Source: Roseivivax halotolerans (GTDB lineage: Bacteria; Pseudomonadota; Alphaproteobacteria; Rhodobacterales; Rhodobacteraceae). From it: a DNA stretch of 64,000 nt. The first letter of the stretch is position 1; the number at the start of each line of letters is the position of its first letter. Of this stretch, positions 21,357 through 30,853 are shown one piece after another. The translations under genes were made by a program, and so were the position numbers. The notes below the pieces were generated by a model that searched no databases, was not told where the DNA came from, and saw only the letters and a list, made by a program, of their open reading frames with translations. Location of the stretch: contig NZ_FOXV01000010.1 in the NCBI RefSeq assembly GCF_900115815.1, forward strand, positions 1-64,000, in the 5' to 3' direction.

Positions 21357-22153
21357 CCGGCGAATTGCGCTTCACCATCCTCGGTTGCGGATCGTCGGGC
21401 GGCGTGCCGCGTCTCGGCAATCTCTGGGGCGCGTGCGATCCCGAGAACCCGCGCAACGCCCGCCGCCGCTGCTCCATGCTGATCGAGCGCGAAGGCGAAG
21501 GCGGCATCACGCGCGTTCTGATCGACACCTCGCCCGACCTGCGCGGGCAGCTTCTCGACGCAGGCGTCGGGGCGCTCGATGCGGTCGTCTACACGCACTC
21601 CCACGCCGATCATGTCCACGGGATCGACGATCTGCGGATGATCGTCTTCAACATGAAGGCGCGTCTGCCGGTCTGGGCCGATGGCGGCACGCAAGACAGC
21701 CTCTATTCGCGGTTCGGCTATGCCTTCACCCAGCCCGAGGACAGCCCCTACCCGCCCATCCTCGACATGCACACGATCAAGGGCCCTTTCGCCATCGACG
21801 GCGCGGGCGGGGAGATCTCGCTGACGCCTTTCGAGGTCGAACACGGCTCGATCGACGCGCTAGGCTTCCGGATCGCGGATCTGGCATACCTGCCGGACGT
21901 CTCCTCGATCCCCGAGGCGAGTTGGGCGACGCTGCAGGGCCTCGATTGCTGGGTGCTCGACGCGCTGCGCCGTGACCCCCACCCGACCCATTCGCATCTC
22001 GCGCAATCACTCGACTGGATCGCGGCCTCCGGCGCACGTCGCGGGGTGCTGACAAATATGCATATCGATCTCGACTATGCCACGCTCGAGGCGGAAACGG
22101 CGGAGCATATCACGCCGGCCTATGACGGCATGGTCATCCGCTATGCGCTGTAG
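21353..22153 (+). CDS. MBL-fold metallo-hydrolase (PhnP-like)
   Basis: A 266-residue metallo-beta-lactamase-fold phosphodiesterase-type enzyme. The metal motif is HSHADHVHGIDDL, preceded by GCGSSGGVPRLG, and EHGSIDALGFRI provides a further ligand region. The PhnP/RNase Z-like subfamily next to tatD is usual in this lineage. Substrate not determined. Confidence 0.9.
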   Translation: MTGELRFTILGCGSSGGVPRLGNLWGACDPENPRNARRRCSMLIEREGEGGITRVLIDTSPDLRGQLLDAGVGALDAVVYTHSHADHVHGIDDLRMIVFNMKARLPVWADGGTQDSLYSRFGYAFTQPEDSPYPPILDMHTIKGPFAIDGAGGEISLTPFEVEHGSIDALGFRIADLAYLPDVSSIPEASWATLQGLDCWVLDALRRDPHPTHSHLAQSLDWIAASGARRGVLTNMHIDLDYATLEAETAEHITPAYDGMVIRYAL

Positions 22154-22163
22154 GTCTGAATAG

Positions 22164-23093
22164 ATGCAGGCACTTCTCGGGGTCATCCTCCCCGTCTTCG
22201 TTCTGATCGGCGCCGGATATCTCGCAACGTGGCGCAAGCTCTTCCCCGACACCGCGGTCGACGGGTTGATGATCTTCACCCAGCAATTCGCGATCCCCTG
22301 TCTGCTGTTCCAGGCGATATGGACGCTCGATCTGGGCGAGAACTTCCATCCGGCGCTGCTGATCAGCTTCTATTCAGGCTCCGTGACCGGGTTCGCGCTC
22401 GGACTTCTGGCGGGGCGCTACCTTTTCAAACGCGACTGGGAGGATTCTGTCGCGATCGGGTTCTGCTGCCTCTTCGCCAATTCGCTGCTTCTGGGGCTCG
22501 CCATCACCGAGCGGGCGTATGGCTCCGATGCGCTCGAGGCCAATTACGCGATCATCGCGCTGCATTCGCCCATCTGCTATGGGCTCGGCATCACCGCGAT
22601 GGAGATTGCCCGCGCGCGCGGGACTTCGGCAAAGGCGCTGCCCGCCACCGTTCTGAAGGCGATGTTCCGCAACGCGCTGGTGATCGGGATCGCGCTCGGG
22701 GCGATCTTCAACATCTTCGGTCTCGGCCTGCCCGGCCCGGTAGTGGACGCGCTCGACATGATGGTCCGAACCGCGCTGCCGGCAGCGCTTTTCGGGATGG
22801 GCGGCGTCCTCTACCGCTACCGGCCCGAAGGCGATCTCAGGATCATCGCCTTCGTCTGCGGCGTCACCCTGATCGTGCATCCCGCGATCACCTGGACGCT
22901 CGGAACCGCTTTCGCACTCAATATCAACGAGTTCCGCTCGGCGGTCATTACCGCGGCAATGGCGCCGGGCATCAACGCCTACGTCTTCGCGAACATGTAC
23001 GGACGCGCGCGCCGGGTCGCGGCGTCCTCGGTTCTGTTGGCAACCGCGCTTTCCGTGCTGACCACATGGGTCTGGCTGTCGCTTCTGCCATAA
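22164..23093 (+). CDS. AEC-family (auxin efflux carrier-like) permease
   Basis: A 309-residue integral membrane protein with about ten hydrophobic helices in two halves, typical of AEC transporters (PVFVLIGAGYLATW at the start, FRSAVITAAMAPGINAYVFA near the end). It starts 10 bases after the MBL gene stop, so it is likely in the same operon. The substrate, possibly a small organic acid or amino acid, cannot be read from sequence. Confidence 0.88.
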   Translation: MQALLGVILPVFVLIGAGYLATWRKLFPDTAVDGLMIFTQQFAIPCLLFQAIWTLDLGENFHPALLISFYSGSVTGFALGLLAGRYLFKRDWEDSVAIGFCCLFANSLLLGLAITERAYGSDALEANYAIIALHSPICYGLGITAMEIARARGTSAKALPATVLKAMFRNALVIGIALGAIFNIFGLGLPGPVVDALDMMVRTALPAALFGMGGVLYRYRPEGDLRIIAFVCGVTLIVHPAITWTLGTAFALNINEFRSAVITAAMAPGINAYVFANMYGRARRVAASSVLLATALSVLTTWVWLSLLP

Positions 23094-23253
23094 GCCCTGG
23101 AACCTGACCGCTTGCCACACGTTAGACCAGCGCATCGCTGGCGTGCGCCTTGGGCGGCCCGCTAACCTCGTGCGCTCAAGCGTCCGCCGGCGATCATGTT
23201 CCGGGTCCGCTTTGCAACCCGCCCCAGCCAGATAGCCACGGAGATCCGCCCCA

Positions 23254-23727
23254 ATGTCGATTTATGACGCGATCATTGCCGACCACGAACATCATCGCGA
23301 TTTGCTCAACCGCATCGCCGACACGACCGGCGACAGCGAAGAGCGCAAGACCGCGTGGAATGAGTTCTTCTACGACGTGAAGAGCCACGCCGCTGCAGAA
23401 GAGGAAACCTTCTATTCAAAGCTCATGTCCAAGACCTGGGGCCAGGATTCCGCGCGCCACTCCGTCGAAGAGCACGCCGAAATGGACGATCTCATGGAGG
23501 AGCTGAACGAGATGGACATGTCGAGCCCCGGCTGGCTCAACAAGTTCAACACGCTCAAGCACGATTACGAGCACCACATGGAAGAGGAAGAGGAAGAGGT
23601 CTTCGGCCGCGCCCGCGAGGTCATCCCGGATGACGAGATCGAGGGCTACGGCAAGGCGTTCCGGGAGCGCAAGGAGAAGGAAAAGGGTCTCGTCGACAAA
23701 AAGCGCGAGGATTCGCTCGAAGACTGA
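23254..23727 (+). CDS. Hemerythrin HHE-domain protein
   Basis: A 157-residue cytoplasmic protein with the di-iron ligand pattern: DHEHH near the N-terminus, HAAAEEETFY, EEHAEM and HDYEHHMEEEEEEVF. HHE proteins bind O2 or NO or sense iron. The C-terminal ~30 residues are highly charged. A strong hairpin terminator follows at 23756. Confidence 0.9.
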   Translation: MSIYDAIIADHEHHRDLLNRIADTTGDSEERKTAWNEFFYDVKSHAAAEEETFYSKLMSKTWGQDSARHSVEEHAEMDDLMEELNEMDMSSPGWLNKFNTLKHDYEHHMEEEEEEVFGRAREVIPDDEIEGYGKAFRERKEKEKGLVDKKREDSLED

Positions 23728-23755
23728 TCGACGAGACCTTGATCAAGGTCGCGAG

Positions 23756-23783
23756 GGGGAAAGGCTCAGCCTTTCCCCTTTTT
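23756..23783 (+). terminator. Rho-independent terminator after hemerythrin gene
   Basis: A perfect 10-bp stem, GGGGAAAGGC / GCCTTTCCCC, with a TCA loop and a following T-run. The loop is also the stop codon of the convergent FNT gene, so the hairpin overlaps that gene's last codons. Confidence 0.85.
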
Positions 23784-24656
23784 CTTTGCCTCACCGTTCA
23801 GCTCCGGATCGATCTCATGGGCGACCTGACCGTAGGCCAGGAGAGCGAAAAGGCCGGTGCCGCCAAGGACGTTCCCCGCGAAGGCCGGAAGGATCAGCCC
23901 GAAGATCGCCTTGCTGACCGAAATGTCGCCCGAAAGCATCAAGAGGAACGCCTCCTTGGAGCCCGCGACCACGTGCGTGAACTCGCCCATCGCGATGAGA
24001 TACGTGAAGAGGAAGATCAGGAAGATCTCGAACCCTTCGGCGGAAGGCAGCATCCAGACGATCGCGGCGATGAAGAACCCGGCCGGGACGCCGTATTTGA
24101 AGGTCTCCCAAGGCGTGTATTCCGCGAAATGCTCGGAAATCGCCTTCATGCCTTCGACGTATTCGGGCACCACGGTGCCGCCGTGGACGCTCAAGAAGGC
24201 TACGAAGAACGTGCCCACGAGGTTCGCGGCGAACACCACGGCCCAGAGACGCATCGTGCAAGTCAGCATCTTGCGCGAGCGATCCTTCAGAACCGGCAGG
24301 ACGACAGTGATCGTGTTCTCGGTAAAGAGCTGGATACGGGCCAGGATCACGAGGATGAAGCCGACCGTGTAGCCCATGTTTTCGATCGGGCCTTGATACG
24401 GATGGCCCTCGTAGATCGTGTGCAGAATGCCTTCGGCCAGAACCGAGGTCGAAATACAGATGCCAGCCGCGATGCCTGACCACCAGAGCGACCAGAGCGG
24501 GCGCTTGAGTTCTTCCCGCCCTTCGAGGTCGATCACCTCGTAAACGGCGCGCGGCGCTAACGCACGATGTCGCGCGATCTGAAGTGCTTCTTCGCGCGAA
24601 TACATTGCGTGCTTCTCGCCATCGTTCATCTCTTGGCGTTCGGTGTCGTCGGTCAT
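23766..24656 (-). CDS. Formate/nitrite transporter (FNT) family protein
   Basis: A 296-residue protein with an extended polar N-terminus (about 1-50) and six membrane helices. FNT features include GIAAGICISTSVLAEG, the interrupted helix around NLVGTFFVAF and FTHVVAGSKEAF. It exchanges monovalent anions such as formate or nitrite, and the exact substrate is unclear. This long-N-terminus form resembles YfdC-type FNT proteins. The terminal KKKGKG codons coincide with a terminator stem. Confidence 0.88.
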   Translation of the reverse strand: MTDDTERQEMNDGEKHAMYSREEALQIARHRALAPRAVYEVIDLEGREELKRPLWSLWWSGIAAGICISTSVLAEGILHTIYEGHPYQGPIENMGYTVGFILVILARIQLFTENTITVVLPVLKDRSRKMLTCTMRLWAVVFAANLVGTFFVAFLSVHGGTVVPEYVEGMKAISEHFAEYTPWETFKYGVPAGFFIAAIVWMLPSAEGFEIFLIFLFTYLIAMGEFTHVVAGSKEAFLLMLSGDISVSKAIFGLILPAFAGNVLGGTGLFALLAYGQVAHEIDPELNGEAKKKGKG

Positions 24657-24668
24657 ACCCTACCCTCG

Positions 24669-24702
24669 AAAAAAAGCCCGGAGCCGCGTTGCGGAGCCGG
24701 GA
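24669..24702 (-). terminator. Terminator downstream of tRNA-Thr
   Basis: On the minus strand a GC-rich hairpin (CCCGGCTCCGC and GCGGCTCCGGG, imperfect) is followed by seven T. It lies about 100 bases past the 3' end of tRNA-Thr and just upstream of the FNT gene. Confidence 0.55.
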
Positions 24703-24799
24703 CGCCAGACAGAAACCCCTGGAACGACCGGTAGGTTCCCGCCGCGCGTCATCGCGGCCCATGGGGCGCGCCAGATCGGGCTCGATATGTCGGAGGGAA

Positions 24800-24874
<75 letters not shown>

Positions 24875-24973
24875 CCGCCGCGACGTGCGGTGTGGGCGGG
24901 TCTCTAATGTCAAACTCACAAGGGTGCAAGCATGAATCTGGACGCTTTCGGCCACCTCATATAGACACCCGTC

Positions 24974-25123
24974 ATGGAGCAGAAACCCCCGCAGAAAGGC
25001 AGCCGCGACACCGGTCGAGAGGACCGGCTCAAGGCCGCGCTCAAGGCGAACCTGGCGCGTCGCAAGCGTCAGGCGAAGGCGCGCGAAGACGACGCGCCGA
25101 GCGGGACAGATAACAAGGATTGA
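24974..25123 (+). CDS. Small basic protein upstream of murA
   Basis: A 49-residue, lysine/arginine-rich protein ([21 protein letters not shown] core). It ends 4 bases before the murA start. A similar short gene in front of murA is familiar from related genomes, which supports it as real. No function known. Confidence 0.65.
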   Translation: MEQKPPQKGSRDTGREDRLKAALKANLARRKRQAKAREDDAPSGTDNKD

Positions 25124-25127
25124 GGGC

Positions 25128-26396
25128 ATGGATTCGATCGTGGTGACGGGCAATGGCCCTCTATCGGGGGACATCCCTATCGCAGGCGCGAAAAATGCCT
25201 GCCTGACGCTGATGCCGGCGACGCTCCTGAGCGAAGAGCCGCTGACATTGATGAACGCGCCGCGCCTGTCGGACATCCGCACGATGACGACGCTCTTGCA
25301 ATCGCTCGGGACCGAGGTGACGGCGCTGCAGGACGGCCATGTCCTCGCGCTATCGAGCCATGCCATAGACAATCACTGCGCCGATTACGACATCGTCCGC
25401 AAGATGCGCGCCTCGATCCTTGTCCTGGGTCCGATGCTGGCGCGCGACGGGCACGCTGTGGTCTCCCTTCCGGGCGGCTGCGCCATCGGTGCGCGGCCCG
25501 TCGATCTGCATCTGCGGGCGCTCGAGGCGATGGGCGCGGAGCTCGACCTGCGGGACGGGTACGTGCACGCCAAGGCGCCGGGCGGGCTCAAGGGCGGGGT
25601 CGTGGACTTCCCGCTCGTCTCGGTGGGCGCGACCGAGAACGCGCTCATGGCCGCGACGCTCGCCAAGGGCACGACGGTCATCAAGAACGCCGCGCGCGAA
25701 CCCGAGATCGTGGACCTTGCCGAATGCCTCCGCCGCATGGGCGCGCAGATCGAGGGCGACGGCACGCACGAGATCACGGTTCAGGGCGTCGATCGCCTCG
25801 GCGGCGCGACGCACCGGGTGGTGACCGACCGGATCGAGCTTGGCACCTACATGCTGGCCCCGGCCATCTGCGGCGGCGAAGTCACCTGCCTTGGCGGCGA
25901 GAAACGCCTCGTTTCGGCCTTCGTCGACAAGCTGGAGCAAGCGGGTATCGACGTGACCGAAACCGAGCGCGGCCTCACGGTCTCCCGCCGGAACGGACGC
26001 GTCTCGGCCGTCGATGTGACGACAGAGCCGTTCCCGGGCTTTCCGACCGACCTGCAGGCGCAGATGATGGCCCTGCTCTGCACTGCCGAAGGCACATCCG
26101 TCCTTGAAGAAAAGATCTTCGAGAACAGGTTCATGCACGCGCCCGAGCTGATGCGGATGGGCGCGAAGATCGAGGTTAATGGCGGCACCGCCCGCGTGAC
26201 CGGCGTGGACAGTCTCAAGGGGGCGCCGGTCATGGCGACGGATCTCAGAGCAAGCGTTTCGCTGATCCTTGCCGGGCTCGCGGCGGAGGGTCAGACGACC
26301 GTCAACCGCGTCTATCATCTCGACCGGGGCTACGAACACGTCGTTGCCAAGCTCTCGGGCGTCGGCGCGAAGATCGAAAGGATCAAGGAAGCATGA
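25128..26396 (+). CDS. murA: UDP-N-acetylglucosamine 1-carboxyvinyltransferase
   Basis: A 422-residue first committed enzyme of peptidoglycan synthesis, transferring enolpyruvate from PEP to UDP-GlcNAc. The substrate region GAKNACL is near the N-terminus, and the catalytic loop [13 protein letters not shown] retains the cysteine targeted by fosfomycin. [12 protein letters not shown] and [14 protein letters not shown] are also conserved. Its stop overlaps the DUF2948 gene (ATGA). Confidence 0.97.
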   Translation: MDSIVVTGNGPLSGDIPIAGAKNACLTLMPATLLSEEPLTLMNAPRLSDIRTMTTLLQSLGTEVTALQDGHVLALSSHAIDNHCADYDIVRKMRASILVLGPMLARDGHAVVSLPGGCAIGARPVDLHLRALEAMGAELDLRDGYVHAKAPGGLKGGVVDFPLVSVGATENALMAATLAKGTTVIKNAAREPEIVDLAECLRRMGAQIEGDGTHEITVQGVDRLGGATHRVVTDRIELGTYMLAPAICGGEVTCLGGEKRLVSAFVDKLEQAGIDVTETERGLTVSRRNGRVSAVDVTTEPFPGFPTDLQAQMMALLCTAEGTSVLEEKIFENRFMHAPELMRMGAKIEVNGGTARVTGVDSLKGAPVMATDLRASVSLILAGLAAEGQTTVNRVYHLDRGYEHVVAKLSGVGAKIERIKEA

Positions 26397-26854
26397 GCGA
26401 GGACGCACGGTTCGAAGATGCCGGCCCGCAGCCGCTCAATCTCGGCGCGATGGATCCCGACGATCTCGCGGTGCTCTCGGCGCTTGCACAGGATGCCGTC
26501 CTTCCAGTGACCGAGATTGCCTGGCGGGCGCGCGATCGACAGGTCGCGCTGCTGATCAACCGCCTGCGGCACGAGGATCGCACGCCCGAAGTGGAACGCG
26601 TTCAGTCGCTTCTCGTCGTGGAGAACGCCTTGCACGTCTCGAGCCAGGGCATCGATCGCTCGGATCGCGACATGATCCTGCAGATCCTGACCATCACCTT
26701 TGCGCCCGGAGACGACGGCTCCGGCGCGGTGGAGATCGCCTTTGCCGGGGACGGCGCGATCCGGGTCGAGGTCGAAGCGCTCGAGCTGCGGCTGAAGGAT
26801 GTCACCCGCCCCTACCGCGCGCCGTCCGGCAAACGGCCGCAGCACCCGGAATGA
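26393..26854 (+). CDS. DUF2948 family protein
   Basis: A 153-residue protein with family features [19 protein letters not shown], then [19 protein letters not shown] and [15 protein letters not shown] at the end. It is fixed between murA and hisD in Rhodobacterales, as I recall. Function unknown. Coupled to murA by a four-base overlap. Confidence 0.85.
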   Translation: MSEDARFEDAGPQPLNLGAMDPDDLAVLSALAQDAVLPVTEIAWRARDRQVALLINRLRHEDRTPEVERVQSLLVVENALHVSSQGIDRSDRDMILQILTITFAPGDDGSGAVEIAFAGDGAIRVEVEALELRLKDVTRPYRAPSGKRPQHPE

Positions 26855-26923
26855 GCGCCGCTTCGGCTTGCGCCTCCTGCGCGTATCACTAGAACCCCGG
26901 CGCAGGATCAACGGAGAGGCCCC

Positions 26924-28225
26924 ATGCCCGTCTTCCTCGACACGAACGCGCCCGATTTCGAGGACGCCTTCGCCGCGCTGCTGACCGCCAAGCGCGAGGA
27001 CAGCCCCGACGTGGACGACACCGTCGCCGCGATCATCGCGGATGTGCGGGCGCGAGGGGATGAAGCGGTTCTGGATTACACGGCACGGTTCGACCGGCTC
27101 GACCTGACCGCGGACCAACTGGCGATTTCCGCAAGCGAAGTCGACGCCGAGATCGCGAAAGTCGATGACACCGACCGCGCGGCGCTGGAACAGGCTGCCG
27201 AACGCATCCGTGCCTATCACGCCCGTCAGATACCCGAGGATGCTCGCTGGACGGATCCCGAAGGCGCGGAACTCGGCTGGCGCTGGACGCCGGTTTCCGC
27301 CGCGGGTCTTTACGTGCCGGGCGGGCTCGCCTCCTACCCCTCCTCGCTTCTGATGAACGCGATTCCGGCCAAGGTCGCCGGCGTGTCCCGACTGGCGATC
27401 ACCGTGCCGACCCCGGACGGCGTCATCAATCCCCTGGTCATGCTCGCCGCGCGCCTCTCCGGCGTGGACGAGATCTACCGGATCGGCGGCGCGCAGGCCA
27501 TCGCGGCGCTTGCCTACGGCACCGAGACCATCGCGCCGGTCGACAAGATCACCGGGCCGGGCAACGCCTTCGTTGCCGCCGCCAAGCGCCGCGTTTTCGG
27601 ACGCGTCGGCATCGACATGATCGCGGGCCCGTCCGAGATCCTCGTGATCGCGGATGGCGACAACGATCCCGACTGGATCGCGCTCGACCTGATGAGCCAG
27701 GCCGAACATGACGAAAGCGCGCAATCGATCCTGATCACCACCGACGAGACGTTCGGCCGCGAGGTCGCTGCCGCCGTCGAGGCGCGGCTCGAGACGCTGG
27801 AGCGCCGCGCGATTGCGGGTGCCTCCTGGCGCGACTTCGGCGCGATCATCACGGTGCGCGATCTGGCCGAGGCCGCCGCGCTCTCGAACCGCATCGCGCC
27901 CGAGCATCTGGAGCTTTGCACCGCTGATCCCGATGCCCTGTCCGAGAAAATCACCCATGCCGGGGCCATTTTCCTCGGCCAATGGACGCCCGAGGCAATC
28001 GGCGATTATGTCGGCGGTCCGAACCACGTTCTGCCGACCGCGCGCTCTGCCCGGTTCTCATCGGGGCTGTCGGTCATGGACTTCGTGAAACGCACGACGC
28101 TTGCCAAGATGACGCCCGACGCGCTGCGCGCCATCGGCCCCGCCGCCGAAACCCTGGCGCGGGCGGAAAGCCTCGAAGCCCACGGTCTCTCCGTGACCGC
28201 GCGGCTTCGGAAGCTCAATCGCTGA
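26924..28225 (+). CDS. hisD: Histidinol dehydrogenase
   Basis: A 433-residue zinc enzyme for the last two oxidations of histidine synthesis. Conserved blocks: GLYVPGGLASYPSSLLMNAI, YRIGGAQAIAALAYG, KITGPGNAFVAAAKR, DMIAGPSEILVIAD, QAEHDESAQSILIT and the C-terminal EHLELCTADP and GPNHVLPT. Normal length. It follows DUF2948 by 69 bases. Confidence 0.97.
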   Translation: MPVFLDTNAPDFEDAFAALLTAKREDSPDVDDTVAAIIADVRARGDEAVLDYTARFDRLDLTADQLAISASEVDAEIAKVDDTDRAALEQAAERIRAYHARQIPEDARWTDPEGAELGWRWTPVSAAGLYVPGGLASYPSSLLMNAIPAKVAGVSRLAITVPTPDGVINPLVMLAARLSGVDEIYRIGGAQAIAALAYGTETIAPVDKITGPGNAFVAAAKRRVFGRVGIDMIAGPSEILVIADGDNDPDWIALDLMSQAEHDESAQSILITTDETFGREVAAAVEARLETLERRAIAGASWRDFGAIITVRDLAEAAALSNRIAPEHLELCTADPDALSEKITHAGAIFLGQWTPEAIGDYVGGPNHVLPTARSARFSSGLSVMDFVKRTTLAKMTPDALRAIGPAAETLARAESLEAHGLSVTARLRKLNR

Positions 28226-28305
28226 GGCTCGGACGCAAAGTGACGTTGCCCGGACATCCCTTTGCCGCTACGCAGAAAGATACATCTGCATCCGAGACCC
28301 GGCCC

Positions 28306-28785
28306 ATGAGCCATATCGTACATATCGACCTAGAAGACGGAAACCTGCCGCCCCCGACCCCGGAGATCGAGCAAGAGCGCCGTGTCGCGATGTTCGATCT
28401 GATGGAAACCAACAGCTTCTCGCTGCCCGCGCGTGGCGATGCGCCCGCGCCGGAGGGGCCGTTCCGGCTGAAGCTGTCGATCCGCGAGAAACGGCTGGTT
28501 TTCGACGTGGCCTCGGAGGACGGTGCGCCGGTCTCTGAATTTCACCTGTCGCTCTCGCCGTTCCGTCAGGTGGTGAAGGACTATTTCCAGATCTGCAAAA
28601 GCTATTTCGACGCGGTCAAGACCTCGCCGCCAAGCCAGATCGAGACCATCGACATGGCGCGGCGCGGCATCCACAACGAAGGGGCGCGGATCCTGCAGGA
28701 CCGCCTTGCGGGCAAGGCGGACATCGACGAGGACACGGCCCGGCGCCTGTTCACCCTCGTCTCCGTCCTGCATTACGGGGGCTGA
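28306..28785 (+). CDS. UPF0262 family protein
   Basis: A 159-residue cytoplasmic protein with family motifs MSHIVHIDLED at the start, EIEQERRVAMFDLMETNSF, LSLSPFRQVVKDYFQICKSY and AARRG-like IDMARRGIHNEGARIL. It sits between hisD and a phosphatase; the next gene starts right after the stop. Role unknown. Confidence 0.88.
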   Translation: MSHIVHIDLEDGNLPPPTPEIEQERRVAMFDLMETNSFSLPARGDAPAPEGPFRLKLSIREKRLVFDVASEDGAPVSEFHLSLSPFRQVVKDYFQICKSYFDAVKTSPPSQIETIDMARRGIHNEGARILQDRLAGKADIDEDTARRLFTLVSVLHYGG

Positions 28786-29235
28786 ATGACCGAACCCCTG
28801 CCGCGCTCGGTTCTCTTCTGCTGCGATCACAACGCGGTCCGCTCTCCGATGGCCGAGGGCATCATGAAAAAGCTCTACGGCGCGGACCCTTACGTGCAAT
28901 CGGCCGGTGTCATGCACGATGCCGACGTGGACGGCTTCGCCATCGCGGTCTGCGAGGAGATCGGCGTCGAGCTATCCCGCCACAAGGTCCGCGATCTGAC
29001 CGAGCTTGAACGCATGGGAGAGGCGCTGTCGGGATTTGATCTGATCGTCGCGATGACGCCGCAGGCGCAGGCCATCGCCACCGATATGACCCGCCTCTAC
29101 GACATGACGCTGGAATACTGGCCGATCCCGGATCCCTCCGGCACCGGCGAGACCCGCGCCACCAAACTTGCCGCCTATCGCGAGGCGCGCGACGCGATCA
29201 CCCGAGCCATGACAGAGAAATGGGGGACACCATGA
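28786..29235 (+). CDS. Low-molecular-weight protein-tyrosine-phosphatase / arsenate reductase-like
   Basis: A 149-residue LMW phosphatase-fold protein. The active-site loop is CDHNAVRS (Cys13-x5-Arg19). The acid region near the end, WPIPDPSGTGETRAT, provides the general-acid Asp. It could dephosphorylate proteins or reduce arsenate; without an ars context, phosphatase is likelier. Its stop overlaps the next start (ATGA). Confidence 0.88.
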   Translation: MTEPLPRSVLFCCDHNAVRSPMAEGIMKKLYGADPYVQSAGVMHDADVDGFAIAVCEEIGVELSRHKVRDLTELERMGEALSGFDLIVAMTPQAQAIATDMTRLYDMTLEYWPIPDPSGTGETRATKLAAYREARDAITRAMTEKWGTP

Positions 29236-29627
29236 GCCAACACGTGCTTTCCCGGTACTTCGACGCCTTCAATCGCAAGGATATCGAGGGGATGCTCGAC
29301 TGCCTGAGCGACGAGGTCGCGCATTACGTCAACGAAGGCGATATCCGCACGGGCAAGGATGCGTTTCGCGGCTTCTGCGATCACATGGCCGAGTGCTATG
29401 ATGAGCGGCTGACCGAGCTGGTTCTGTTCGAGGCCGAGGGCGGCACGCGCGGTGCGGCCGAATACATGGTGAACGGCACCTATCTGAAGACGGATGAGGG
29501 CCTGCCCGAAGCCAACGGCCAGACCTACCGGCTGCCTGCGGGATCGTTCTTCACGCTCTCCGAGGAACGGATCATCCGCATCGTCACCTATTACAACCTG
29601 AGCGACTGGATCCGGCAGGTCTCCTGA
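29232..29627 (+). CDS. NTF2-like / SnoaL-type protein
   Basis: A 131-residue cone-fold protein: LSRYFDAFNRKDIEGMLDCL, ALH-like EVAHYVNEGDIRTGKDAF and a C-terminal sheet (FFTLSEERIIRIVTYYNL). The ATG at 29232 overlaps the phosphatase stop. It is one base-coupled to a GNAT gene; this NTF2-GNAT pair recurs in proteobacteria, as I recall. Substrate unknown. Confidence 0.8.
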   Translation: MSQHVLSRYFDAFNRKDIEGMLDCLSDEVAHYVNEGDIRTGKDAFRGFCDHMAECYDERLTELVLFEAEGGTRGAAEYMVNGTYLKTDEGLPEANGQTYRLPAGSFFTLSEERIIRIVTYYNLSDWIRQVS

Positions 29628-30208
29628 TGCGGGTAGACGTGCTGACCGGAGAGGCGCTTGACGCGGCGCTCGACGACGTGGCGCGGCTCAGGATCGAGGT
29701 GTTTCGCGACTGGCCTTATCTCTACGATGGCGATGCGGAATATGAGCGGGATTATCTCGAGATCTACCGTCAAAGCGACGATGCGATCCTCGTCGGAGCT
29801 TTCGACGGCGATCGGCTCGTCGGTGCCGCCACCGGAACGCCCATGGCCGATCATGCCGAGGATTTCGCGAAACCCTTCGCGCAGACCGGATATTCGCTCG
29901 AGTCGATTTTCTACTGCGCGGAGTCGGTCTTGCTGCCCGAATATCGTGGCCTTCGGATCGGACATCTTTTCTTCGATATGCGCGAGGAGCACGCGCGCCG
30001 GCTCGGTGCCAGCCATGCCTGCTTCTGCGCCGTGCTTCGGCCGGAAGATCATCCGATGCGACCCGCCGAGTACAGGCCGCTCAACGGATTTTGGCGTAAA
30101 CGCGGCTATGCGCCGTTGCCCGGCGTAGAAGCGGAGTTTGCCTGGAAAGATGTCGATCAGCCGGACGAGACCACTCACCGGCTTCAGTTCTGGATCAGGG
30201 AGCTATGA
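29627..30208 (+). CDS. GNAT-family N-acetyltransferase
   Basis: A 193-residue acetyltransferase with [17 protein letters not shown], a core strand [17 protein letters not shown], and an acetyl-CoA loop in [15 protein letters not shown]. Acceptor unknown. The start shares one base with the upstream stop. Confidence 0.85.
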   Translation: MRVDVLTGEALDAALDDVARLRIEVFRDWPYLYDGDAEYERDYLEIYRQSDDAILVGAFDGDRLVGAATGTPMADHAEDFAKPFAQTGYSLESIFYCAESVLLPEYRGLRIGHLFFDMREEHARRLGASHACFCAVLRPEDHPMRPAEYRPLNGFWRKRGYAPLPGVEAEFAWKDVDQPDETTHRLQFWIREL

Positions 30209-30352
30209 CGGCTTGCCGCCGCGTGCATCACGGCGGCACCTGTCCGAGCAATATTTGACCTGATCCCAGACATCGGCCCATTTCTTGCGCCATGTGAAAG
30301 GCCGCGCGCAGACCGCGCAGACCTTCTGGGGCAAGTCGGATTTCTTACGCAT
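30203..30352 (-). CDS. DUF2256 small zinc-finger-like protein
   Basis: A 49-residue protein with the DUF2256 pattern: [16 protein letters not shown] then [10 protein letters not shown], giving two CxxC/CxxxC zinc-ligand pairs. It is too short for many gene finders. Convergent with the GNAT gene and overlaps it by 6 bases. Role unknown. Confidence 0.85.
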   Translation of the reverse strand: MRKKSDLPQKVCAVCARPFTWRKKWADVWDQVKYCSDRCRRDARGGKPS

Positions 30353-30373
30353 CCGGGCCAAGACAGGGTCTCG

Positions 30374-30706
30374 TCAGTTCTGACCCGCGGCATTGTCGCC
30401 GCCGGACGGCGCATTCTCGCCTTCGCCGTCGATCGTCACGCTGCCGGTCGAATTTCCGCCGGGCTCGTAGCTCTCTGCCTCATAGCCTTCGAGTGTCGTC
30501 GCCTCGGTCTCGCCTTCGACCATCGAGGAACCGGCCGTGTCGTCCCCTGCCACGCCCTGCTCTTCGTCGCTGCTGCCGACGAAGGCGACATAGAGAACAA
30601 AGATCAACAGAAGGGCCGCCCCGTAGAAAAGGGATGCTTTGATCCCGAGAAGCGAGGGGCGATGCTTCTTCTCCTGCTTTTCGACATCGGTATCAGGTGC
30701 GGACAT
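30374..30706 (-). CDS. Single-pass membrane protein
   Basis: A 110-residue protein with a charged N-terminus, one transmembrane segment at about 24-44 (KASLFYGAALLLIFVLYVAF) and an acidic, Gly/Ser-rich exported tail. It is divergent from pepN, with a perfect inverted repeat between them. No family recognised. Confidence 0.65.
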   Translation of the reverse strand: MSAPDTDVEKQEKKHRPSLLGIKASLFYGAALLLIFVLYVAFVGSSDEEQGVAGDDTAGSSMVEGETEATTLEGYEAESYEPGGNSTGSVTIDGEGENAPSGGDNAAGQN

Positions 30707-30731
30707 TTGAGTACCTCGGAACTGTTATCTA

Positions 30732-30759
30732 CGCTGCGGCAGCCTTACTTGCCGCAGCG
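30732..30759. promoter_or_regulatory. Perfect inverted repeat in the divergent pepN promoter region
   Basis: CGCTGCGGCA and TGCCGCAGCG are exact complements separated by 8 bases. No T-run follows on either strand, so an operator or mRNA leader hairpin is likelier than a terminator. Confidence 0.45.
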
Positions 30760-30853
30760 GCTCTGAAGGCATAACACTCTGCCAAATAGGGCGGTTCCCG
30801 GCCCGGCACAGACGAATGCTGCACTGCGACACCTGACCACAGGAGATGAAATC

